Assembly (NCBI GenBank): GCA_027596945.1
Contig: JADGJH010000359.1
Location: 1-20,365 of the forward strand
DNA length: 20,365 bases
From: Physocladia obscura
Lineage: Eukaryota; Chytridiomycota; Chytridiomycetes; Chytridiales; Chytriomycetaceae
Reading direction: 5' to 3'
Both the position numbers and the translations under genes were made by a program. Within the stretch, counting starts at the first letter, position 1. Every line of letters begins with the position of its first letter. The notes below the pieces were generated by a model. That model searched no databases. It worked only from the letters and a program-made list of their open reading frames with translations, and was not told where the DNA came from. Below are positions 1-8,023 of the stretch, in pieces.

Positions 1-360
1 TTTTGGTACACTCACAATCATATTTATATAAATAATCAGAGTACTGATAGAGATGTCGGTGTCAGTGACGAGGCATGGGCCGAACTTGAAGTCGTAAAAC
101 ATAAGAGACACGAAGAGCTGGGACAAAGAAAACAAAAATTGTTGGAATTGAAAAAAATCGAAGATGAGAAAATTCGACAGCAAAAGCTTTGGGAAATTGA
201 AAAGCAGATGCGAAACGAATTCCGTAAGAAGCAGGAAATTCAAGAGCGCATCAAGAAACTTTGTCGCTGCCCCGTTGGATATGAATGGTTGCAATGTGGA
301 AATGGCTGGAGGTGTGCGGGTGGATCGCACTTTGTTTCTCAGGCAAAATTGGCAATGTGA
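1..360 (+). CDS. 3' end of unknown coiled-coil protein with Cys/Trp/Gly-rich tail (partial)
   Basis: A frame open from base 1 ends at TGA 358-360; the true start lies off the left edge. About 119 residues are visible. Residues about 25-80 are very rich in Lys, Glu, Gln and Arg and should form a coiled coil. The tail has regularly placed Cys, Trp and Gly residues (CPVGYEW, then GNGWRCAGG, then HFVS), which looks like a small folded motif rather than random sequence. The first 39 bases may instead be the end of an intron, because they finish in AATAATCAG and encode a hydrophobic run unlike the rest; exon sequence would then start at about 40. An AATAAA follows at 384-389. I do not recognise the family. 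Coding status is well supported by composition; function is unknown. Confidence 0.6.
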   Translation, partial: FWYTHNHIYINNQSTDRDVGVSDEAWAELEVVKHKRHEELGQRKQKLLELKKIEDEKIRQQKLWEIEKQMRNEFRKKQEIQERIKKLCRCPVGYEWLQCGNGWRCAGGSHFVSQAKLAM

Positions 361-383
361 ATTTTTTATATTTGTTTTCGTAA

Positions 384-389
384 AATAAA
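384..389 (+). terminator. Putative polyadenylation signal AATAAA
   Basis: The hexamer lies 23 bases after the stop codon at 358-360, a normal place for a poly(A) signal. In DNA this AT-rich the hexamer also occurs by chance, so position is the only support. Confidence 0.4.
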
Positions 390-1460
390 AAATGTGTGCC
401 TTTGTGCTGAAAAGAGTTATAGAAATATCTGTCAGATTCTACTTAATTACTTAATGCACAAAAAAAAGACAAACTTAGAAAAAATAATAAATATTTTCAA
501 ACTTCAAACTGTGTTGATACAAAGATGATACAAATATGATATAAAAAGGATAAAACAATGATAGGTATGCAGAAATAAAAAAGAAATAGAAATATTTGAA
601 GAGAAGTAAAATGGAAGGCTGTGAAAGAATTAACTAGATTCGCCACCAGAATCCAGGAAACAAGTCCAATTCATTAAAAGGCATGTTTATATCTGACAGT
701 TTCTGACAAGGCATTATAATGTTAGCAATGACCACAATGCGACCCCCCTCCCCCCAATGACAATTTATGTGCAAGGCAAGCAATGAATAAAATGCGTTTG
801 AAATTTACAAAATGAAAAAAAAATGCAATTCCTACAAGACATTAATAATGTTTGCATAATATTTTTTTTTTGTTGCAATTAAATGTATTGCATTGCATTG
901 GAAACAAATTGTTAACAAATACTTTCACAAATTATCACAAATTTGTTGAGACCAAAAAAATGTCTCCAATTTAATCACAAATAAAACAAAAAAAAAATGG
1001 GTCCAAAAAAGGTATCAGCTGGTAAAACTCTGCCAAAACTTTCCTAGTGGTGGAAATGAATGAGCAAGAGTTGAAAATCAATTCAATTCTGGAGCTCTTC
1101 TGTAAATCTAACAATCATCTATTTTGATTTGCATGGAGCACCATTCCAAAACTTTATATGTGTAACTGGCTTTATGTAAGATTTGCCAAACTATGGATGA
1201 TGAAATTGAGATTGCAAAATCTTTTGAAAATTGTTCTTGGCATTCTCCCAAGTAAGCAGTGGCAATTTATGATAGAAACTGAGTATCCAGGCTCTATGTT
1301 CCTCTTTGAATGTTGAATCCTGTTTATAAATTGTTGTCAGGTTTGTTTGTTGATATCTTGGTGATTGTGCCTATAAAAATAGAGTATTTTAGTAAGACAT
1401 GATCTTGCGATTTTTCAGTTGTGAGGTTTGTTTTTTTTCTTTTTTTTTTTATTGCAAAAA
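390..1460. other. AT-rich intergenic stretch with decayed coding-like fragments
   Basis: This stretch is AT-rich, with many A and T runs, and contains no long open frame. At about 1110-1250 the plus strand reads as short, coherent but stop-broken peptide pieces, for example FDLHGAPFQNFICVTGFM followed by a stop. A 20-codon frame starting at an ATG near 1195 then runs into a GTAAGC donor-like site. These look like relics of a coding element rather than a working gene. The last part, up to 1460, must also hold the promoter and 5' UTR of the next gene; no distinct promoter motif was seen. Confidence 0.35.
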
Positions 1461-2012
1461 ATGGTGTCAATCCGCTCATCCAAGAAGAAGCATTTCCGCG
1501 CAGTGAAGCGAGAGCAGGTTTCGTAATATTTCCTTATCCATACGCTTCATATACGCATATGCGTAATCAAGTTGTATCTTGGCTGTACTCGACAAATACT
1601 AACTGTTATTTCCAACACAACTGGTGCCAACATTTATCAGGTTTTCAAACCCGTTGAAGATGCACGGATGGCCGCAATCGCAAAGCTGCTGCACGCACAA
1701 CCAAATGACAACCCGTCGTTGCCGTCCGCTGAAATCGCCGACAAAGGCAGTATCATCACAGCCGATAAATCAAACGTGGATGCCCATAAAAACATTAGTG
1801 ACGAGAATGATACGGGAATGGATGATGGCAATGATGAAACCAGTACCGAAAAGCCCAAACTGACAAAAATTCAACGCGAAAAAATTATGCTGTCGAGAAA
1901 CCAGTTCAAAAAGAAACAGCGTGCTCGATTGGATTCAAAACATCGTGGAAAAGCGTTGCATGGGTTACACAAAACAAAGACGAGAAAGAAGGGCCGATTC
2001 ACGCCGATTTGA
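1461..2012 (+). CDS. UPF0642/DUF2423 (YBL028C-like) small basic nucleolar-type protein
   Basis: Two exons are inferred: 1461-1517 and 1641-2012, with a 123-nt intron (donor GTTTCG, acceptor TTTATCAG, phase 0). They give a 142-residue protein. The join restores the family signature: a start MVSIRSSKKKHFRAVKRE followed at once by VFKPVEDARMAAIAKLL. This matches the known pattern of fungal UPF0642/DUF2423 proteins, where a basic MAKS-RSS-type start leads into a PVE-AR-AKL motif. The middle is acidic and Ser/Asp-rich. The last 40 residues are strongly basic and end KTRKKGRFTPI, like the KKKTSFTRF-type end of the yeast protein. The family, including related LLPH/LAPS18 proteins, is associated with nucleoli and large-subunit ribosome assembly; that role is inferred here. 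Neither exon alone shows the motif. Confidence 0.75.
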
Positions 2013-2075
2013 TTCAAAGTTTCAGACGAGAAACAAAAAAAAATTCAATGTTAAATATATGAGAAGTATTTTAAT

Positions 2076-3428
2076 TCAAAACGTGAAGAAATCCCATCCG
2101 AAAGTTCTTGAATCTCGACGCTCTTCGGCCTTCTCTAGTGTTTCAATCAAGTCGGACATTTTCACCCACCACCGAATCCAACGACCTTTACCAAAAAACG
2201 CATTGGCATATTCACCACCATCCCTCATCCACCACCCTTTCATCTGTGGATATTTTGCACTTCGAACCCAGTTTTTAAAAGGTGGTGCAATACAATGTAG
2301 ATGCAAATGTGGAACTGACGTAAACGGCGGCACATGGAATCCGAGATGGTGGTCGTTGACAGGAACACCAAATTTTTTTGATAAAATATTGTGCCCAAGG
2401 GCCTTCATTTCGCGCAGCATTGGCAAGTCACGCTCCGTCAAATTTAGCACGCTAACTAACAATTTTTATTTGTGTTTAATTTCACCTACTCTTTTTTTTG
2501 TCCACAAACCAATATGAGTTTTCGGAACTATGAGAACGTGTATACGAGAGGCGGGATTAATATCGTGGAAACCAATGTATTTGTCGTCTTCGTACACAAG
2601 ACGCGCAGCTTCGTCTGGGTTACGCGCAATACCGCAAAATACGCATTTATCGTCATTTTGCGCCGATAGCAGCAATATCGATGCGATTGGCGTGGCAATA
2701 TCAAAATCAATTTGCACCGTGTTTGTTGGTGTTCTATTTGATGTTGCAGTTGCGGCGGTATTAATGGGGATTTTGTGAGCAGTTGGCATATTGGCTTTCG
2801 TGTTGAAAGAAGAAGACATCCGGCTTTGATATTCCGATTGCAACGACAGAGTTTGATGTGGGTATTGATGCGGGTGATGATGTGTCGTTTCGGAGCACGA
2901 GGCAAGCTTTGGTAGGCCTTGCTCAGTTTCAGCCGAATCAGCGATTGACCCGATTGACGCGACGGAAGTAGAGGCGGAAGCGGAAACGAACGGGCGCGCC
3001 AAGTCGACGGCGTTGGGCACAATGGAGCAGCCGAACGCGCGCAGCCAGGACGGCGGAATAAGAAGCAGCTGCAGACACACAATATCCCACAGCACAAGTG
3101 TTTCGTCGGGCGGAAGAAGCACGATAGGCAGCGCACTTGTACTACGCGCACTACTCAGAACACTTGCCCTGCTTAGCTCGATTGAATCGTCGGCAAAGTC
3201 CGTCCAGTCAGCCGCGTTTTCTTGCTGATTGTGACTTTGACGCCAGATTTTCACTGCATCTGTCAACACAACAATCCCCAGAAATCCAAGAGCAACTGTT
3301 CCCAGTATTCTGCCCACTGTCGCAACCACTTCGCACACATTCTTTGGTGCACGGCGTACAGTGCTTATAATTTTCACTCTTGGACTTGGGCTTCTCACAT
3401 GCACTTTCCTGTGAACAGTCTTGGCCAT
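2076..3428 (-). CDS. HIT-family (HINT3-like) hydrolase with membrane-type N-terminal extension
   Basis: Two exons: 3428-2510 and 2455-2076, separated by a 54-nt intron (donor GTTTGT, acceptor TTGTTAG, split Val codon). The product is 432 residues. Residues about 259-432 are a HIT domain of the HINT3 type. They show CVFCGIA at 262-268, an INPASRIHVLIVPKTHI strand-and-loop, then VPHLHLHC with the catalytic HxHxH triad at 356-360. Such enzymes cleave nucleoside phosphoramidates or adenylated conjugates. Residues 1-30 are basic, about 41-58 are a likely membrane segment, a second hydrophobic patch lies near residues 108-130, and about 150-255 are Ser/Thr/His-rich. HINT3 proteins are usually only about 180 residues, so this extension is odd. 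A shorter form starting at the ATG at 2819 (MSSSFNTK) is possible. The gene converges on the UPF0642 gene, 63 nt apart. Confidence 0.72.
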
Positions 3429-3636
3429 TGTTCACAAAACAATACAACCACACCACCACAGAAAAAGAGCTTTCCCTTCCTGCCAATTTTTCGATGGCAA
3501 AGAAATAATCCTTATGAGGTTCACACAAAACACACTAAAAGAGACAAACAAAAAGCAGAAACGCAAATCGAATTTCACAAAAAAATTGTTGAAGTAACAT
3601 CCAAATTCCTTTCAACACCCATCCATAACATTCCAT

Positions 3637-4971
3637 TTACTTGTTCACGTGAGCCTCTCCTTTTTTTATATTCTTCTGGAGTTCTGGAATAGCTTCAGCG
3701 TACAGCTTCTGCTCGTATTCAGAAAGTTTACCCAACGGGTGGATCTTCTCAACTCCATTCACTCCCAGCTCAATGTTGGTTGAAAACCAAGCAACTCCTT
3801 CCTTGGCGGCCACTGGACTGTAAACGTATGATGGCTCAACGATTCCAGTCTTTCCCTCAAGAGCTTCCAAAAGAGAGTTGGTAAATCTGGCCCCAGCCTG
3901 TGCCATCGAAAGAGTGGCAGATCCAGTACCGTCCTTGGCCTTAACAACTTCATCGCCTCCATACTGAATACGGTGCGTAAGTTTTTCAATTTCCTCTTGA
4001 GTAAAGTTGATTCCAGTCTGATATCATTCAGATGGTTTTTAAGTATTTGTTGACATAAAAAAGCGCAAAAAAGACAGAAATAACCTGAGAAAGGAGCGGA
4101 ATGATTGTAACACCAGAGTGTCCTCCAACGACAGTAACCTTGGTCTTGACAGCATCAGTTCCCTTGAGCTCAGAGACAAAAGTTGAAGCCCGAACAACAT
4201 CCAAAGTAGTGACTCCGAAGATTCGACGTGGGTCAAAAACTCCAGCCTTTTTAAGAGTCTCGGCAATAATCGGTACAGTAGAGTTCACTGGGTTGGCAAT
4301 GACCAAAACATGTGCCTTTGGGGCGTGTCTTTTTTTTTGTAAGACGGAGAAAAATATACTTTTTTAAAAAAAAAACACATTACTTAGCGATCGCTTGACC
4401 AATTGACTGAACAATGTTGGCATTCGTATTGAACAAGTCGTCACGAGTCATACCAGGCTTTCTTGGAACACCAGCCGGAATAACAATAACATCGGCATCA
4501 GTAATAGCCTCGCCAATACTATCCTGGCCCTTGTATCCAACAACGTTTGAGTTTGTGTTGATATGCGAGAGGTCTACCGCGACTCCTGGTGTGTTAACGA
4601 TATCATAAAGCGACAGACGAGACACGTTTGGATTCAGCTTGAGAAGGAGCGACAATGGCTGTCCAATACCCCCGGCTGCGCCAATAACTGCAACCTTCTT
4701 TCCGAGCTGTTTGTTTAAGTTTTTCATATTATATATTAGCATACGATTCGATTAATAATGTTTTCAGGTGCTGATAAAAAATATGCATAAAAAAGCGAAA
4801 AAAAAGGCTTGCGAAGTCTGTGTCGCGTAGCAGCGCGTGTGAGATACGCAACTACATCGCACTCCAACGGCCAAATGCCTTTTTTATTTCCACACAAGAG
4901 TTCGAGGAGGTGTTGATTACCGAGGAGCTGGAAGATGCAAAACTGCGAACTGCAAACTTTGATGTAAACAT
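3637..4971 (-). CDS. Malate dehydrogenase, mitochondrial
   Basis: Four exons: 4971-4921, 4706-4384, 4328-4085 and 4017-3637, giving 332 residues, close to the usual 335-340. Exon 1 encodes [17 protein letters not shown], a classic mitochondrial presequence: Arg/Lys/Ser-rich, amphipathic, no acidic residue. It joins in phase to [17 protein letters not shown], which holds the NAD-binding GxxGGxG loop (26-32). Other hallmarks are the substrate loop VPRKPGMTR (Arg99, Arg105), [10 protein letters not shown], the TTLDVVRAS segment (Asp168, Arg171) and catalytic His195 in VVGGHSG. The enzyme interconverts malate and oxaloacetate with NAD in the TCA cycle. An ATG at 4742 is in frame with exon 2, but it lies inside intron 1 and would give a protein without a good presequence. 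Two acceptors are unusual for a nematode (AAACAAACAG and a run of A ending in G). No gene symbol is given because nematode mdh numbering varies. Confidence 0.93.
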
Positions 4972-5193
4972 GAACGTTTTTTGAATGAATTTTTTATGAT
5001 TTTAGAAATGACGCGAGCAAAGCAAACCAAAAAAACCTCACGCGTTACAAGAGGAAATACAGTTCTTTTTCATCGTCTCTTTTCACAAACAAGCAACAAA
5101 AAAGAAAAGAGAAAGACAAAAGAGAAGAAATTTAACAATTAAAATAAAACAGAAATAAAGAAAAGAAAAAACAAGAGAGAAAAAAAAAAAATG

Positions 5194-7306
5194 CTAAGAT
5201 GCATCGCCTGTAACAACATCCATCACTACAAATTTAGATCCACCACCAACACCACCCCCAAATTCACCAATATTTTTCAAATTTTTATCAACAACTTTCC
5301 GTCGACTCACTGGCAACAGCCCTGCCAGCATTAAAAGATCCGGCCGTTCGCTTCGCTTCAATACACATATTGGTGCAAACGGATTCGCCACTGGGCCTGC
5401 ACCGCTGCCACCAGTTGGTGCTGCTGCTGGTGGTGCTGTCGGTGCAGTTTGAATGTGTTTGTCACTTGACTGACCTAAAAATGCTCGCTTTTGATGATTT
5501 TGGAGTACAATTTGTTGATCAATATTCGCATTATGCAAATATTTGTTGGGCAGTTGATAGAGTGTTTGTTGTTGCTGCTGCCCAGGTGGTTGTCCATGAA
5601 ATTGTATTCCATTGGACGAATTAAAGTGCAGATTCTGCTGTTGTTGCTGATTCGCAGAGCAGTTGCATGTTCCACCAGTTTTTCCACACAAACTACATAG
5701 CAAAATCGAAAAATTAGATCCAACAATTATTTGTGAGCCAAACTGCTGCTGTTGCTGCTGCAGCGGCAGTGGTTGTTGCCCATTTCGTGTTCGATATGTT
5801 TGCTGAGGCACAACATTAAGAGGAGATGCAGACGAGTGAGAAGCAATATACTTGTTTATACCCAAGCCAATGTCTGCTTTCGAGTTACGCTTGATCGATC
5901 CTTGCAAAGAACTGCTGCCAGGTGCTTTTTGGTTGTGGCTGAGGCTGGGAGATAGTTCCGCTGAACTGGAGTCGCGTTGCTTCTCACTGCTCAGATCCGC
6001 AGTTTGCAACGATGCTGCAATTTTTCGATTTGAAAGTTCACTTGACGTGTTGCTTTTTGATCGACTGTTTGATGATATATTTGTTGATGCTGTAGCTGGT
6101 GATATCTATTTTTTGAATCAATACCTTGTTCTAGTTACACAAAAAATAACCTCCGTGCAAACCTTTCTGTTTTTTGAGTCGCCTATTGCTGTTGCCGATC
6201 CATCAATTCCTGATAAATTGTCTCGTTTGGATTTCTTTGAATTGGATTGCTGGTGCAATTGTTGCTCCGAATTCCGACTGGTACTTCCTTTTTTAGTGGA
6301 GGTCGAATCAGAATGATGTTGCGAACGCGACTTTTTAGATACTCCAAATGTTCCAACCCCAGCAGCAACCACAGCATCTCCTTTAGTAGACACAATAGTA
6401 GCTCCAATAGGGAGAGACAAAGGCATTATTCCTTGAAGCCAGCCGAATGATGCCGGCGGTATACCTTTCTCCCAATATTGTGTCGCCAGCCGAACAGCAT
6501 TATCTTCTTTAAACCGCCGCCCATCAGATCCGTTTAGATATGTCGTATATGGCGGCAAAGATGGATTAAATGGCATTGCGTCACTTTCTGGTATTGTTGA
6601 GCTAAAAGGAAAAAAAAATTTAAATAAAAATGTTATTTTCTTTTCCAGAATCCAGAACAATTATACGGAAATAAAAAACTCACAAAGAACCATCTTCAAA
6701 GTAACAAACAAGATATTCTCCGTCTTTAGGTTCGGTTATTTGGATATCAACCTGTTTGTTAATTTTGTTTGTCAATGTTTCCCAACGAAAAAAATTATTT
6801 TCTTCGAACAATTGACAAACCGTTTTTCTGAATTCTTGAAACTCTTTCTGCGGAACAACAATAGCTGGCCACCACCATGGCGCTTGAGGATCATCAGGGT
6901 CTACAAATACCATGCTTTCACGTTTGGCAGCATCTGAAGAAAAAGAGTTTGTAGAAGCAAGAACTGGGAGATTTCGCGCTGAAGATTTCTGCTTTGAGGA
7001 GGAAAGCGAATGAGAAGACGAGCTTGAAGAACGACGGATAAAAGAAGCTGATTGAGAAGTGATTGAATCCGAGGTGTTAAAAGGAGGAGCACGGTAAACG
7101 TTGTTACTGGCTGATGAATAGCTGTTGTTATAGTTGTTGTTGTTATTGCCGATATTATCACGAGGTGAAACTGGCGGAGATGGCCGTGGCAATGGCAGTG
7201 GTTGTGACTGTAATTGTGGTTGTGGAATGGCTGATAGGGCAGACATTGAAGCGGGAAAGTGTGGAGATGGCGATGGCGACGACAGCAGAGGCGGCGGCAG
7301 CGACAT
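5194..7306 (-). CDS. Probable nuclear protein with WWWP (ARID4 RBB1NT- or PWWP-like) module and Gln-rich C-terminus
   Basis: Three exons: 7306-6684, 6601-6163 (or 6601-6151) and 6105-5194; the 82-nt first intron is clear, while the second has two phase-0 donors. The product is 657 or 661 residues. The N-terminus is Pro/Ser/Asn-rich. About residues 134-262 form the only ordered part: VDPDDPQAPWWWPAIVVP, GEYLVCYFEDGSFSTIPE, PSLPPYTTYLNG, then AVRLATQYWEKGIPPASFGWL. This resembles a Tudor/PWWP-like chromatin-reader fold, possibly the RBB1NT module of ARID4 proteins; the match is by eye. No ARID or chromodomain was seen. After a basic Ser/Lys linker, the C-terminus has several Gln runs, a CSLCGKTGGTCNCS cluster and a Pro/Gly stretch. 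The start is uncertain: ATG 7306 or 7246. The first would begin with a hydrophobic Leu/Pro run that is odd for a nuclear protein. Confidence 0.6.
5540..5775 (-). repeat. Imperfect CAG/CAA (poly-Gln) repeat tracts
   Basis: On the plus strand the region is full of TTG and CTG triplets, which read as CAA and CAG on the coding strand. They encode Gln runs of five to six in the C-terminal part of the WWWP-module protein. CAA and CAG are mixed, which usually keeps such tracts more stable than pure CAG. The tracts are in frame within exon 3, so length changes would alter the protein without breaking it. Confidence 0.7.
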
Positions 7307-8023
7307 CAAAAGAATCAAAAGAATCAGCGGCGAAAACGACGACAATGACAACGAGGGCGGTGGCAGAGAAAAGAGAAACGGAGAAGCGGGCTGGCAAGCG
7401 GGAGTTACAAAAAGTGAGACCTAACAGAATACGTTACGTAAAGATCAGCACCAGGTCAAATATCATCACCGGAAAGAGAGAGAGAAAAGAAGAAGAAGAA
7501 AAAGATGTAGAGAGACGTGCGGGCACTTTGCACGCACACACGACACGGGCTTAACACAAACAGCAACCAGATAACAACGCCAACATCAAACATCAAACAG
7601 CAAACAGCAACTAGCCAGTCGGTTTCTTCCCATCACTTTCCATCCTATCCTGTACACAAAACAACCCGCCAGCCTTCAACCCTTGAATAACAGTGCGCGA
7701 TTTCCTTTCTTTCGCGTCTTACTTTTCTTTACATACCCTCCACATATTGACTGTCTACGCACTAGCCTCTTCCGTGCATGTGCGCGTGTGCGTGTATGTG
7801 TGCCCGTGCGTATGTTCTTTTGTTGTTTGCGAACGTTGATGTGAAACTCACCACTTTTGTTTGGCTTTTTGAAAACGAAATGATGTGGAGATCAGATTGA
7901 ATAACCAATCGTCACTTCAAACTATCTCGAGCATCCGATATCAGTTACGCGAACATATGTTTATTTACTCAGGCGGAAGCATTTTTTCCTCTTTTATTTT
8001 CTCCTACGCAACGTGGCTTTCTC
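7307..8023. promoter_or_regulatory. Gap between two minus-strand genes; likely promoter/5' UTR of the WWWP-module gene and 3' end of the F-box gene
   Basis: No convincing gene was found. From about 7470 to 7510 the plus strand is almost pure purine, so the coding strand has a long polypyrimidine run just upstream of the WWWP-module gene. On the minus strand a TCTGTTAG acceptor-like site near 7423 could be a 5' UTR cis- or trans-splice site. Around 7773-7815 there is a GT/GC-rich alternating stretch. From 7560 to 7660 the strand is rich in CAA and CAG triplets. A TATA box could not be assigned with confidence. Confidence 0.35.
7773..7815. repeat. Alternating purine-pyrimidine (GT/GC) tract
   Basis: The run reads as repeated CG, TG and CA steps with very few breaks (for example TGTGCGCGTGTGCGTGTATG). 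Such alternating tracts are simple repeats and can adopt left-handed DNA. It stands about 470 bases upstream of the likely start of the WWWP-module gene. Confidence 0.6.

Noticed and set aside
1572..1640. Upstream part of the open frame before UPF0642 exon 2 (contains SNTTGANIYQ)
   Set aside because: Open but intronic in the preferred model: the family motif is restored only when it is spliced out.
2255..2285. TTCGAA-containing tRNA T-loop-like sequence on the minus strand
   Set aside because: It lies within the HIT coding exon and has no matching acceptor stem or anticodon arm.
2528..3151. Second long minus-strand frame inside the HIT gene
   Set aside because: It overlaps the HIT reading frame and shows no domain; the HIT frame carries the conserved motifs.
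4707..4742. ATG at 4742 as the start of malate dehydrogenase
   Set aside because: It would give [12 protein letters not shown] as N-terminus with no good presequence. The upstream exon fits better. It remains possible as an alternative start.
4778..4984. Plus-strand open frame with protein-like sequence (contains [13 protein letters not shown] and [14 protein letters not shown])
   Set aside because: It has no usable start, an in-frame stop just upstream, and lies antisense to the malate dehydrogenase first exon and intron. The minus reading gives a clear mitochondrial presequence that splices in phase, which is the stronger explanation.
5370..5624. Plus-strand frames rich in Val, Leu and Cys
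   Set aside because: They are the complement of the Gln-rich and Pro-rich coding stretch on the minus strand.
7114..7554. Long plus-strand frame rich in Ala, Glu, Lys and Arg
   Set aside because: It is the antisense shadow of the Ser/Pro/Asn-rich start of the WWWP-module gene and of a purine-rich simple repeat. Composition is repeat-driven.
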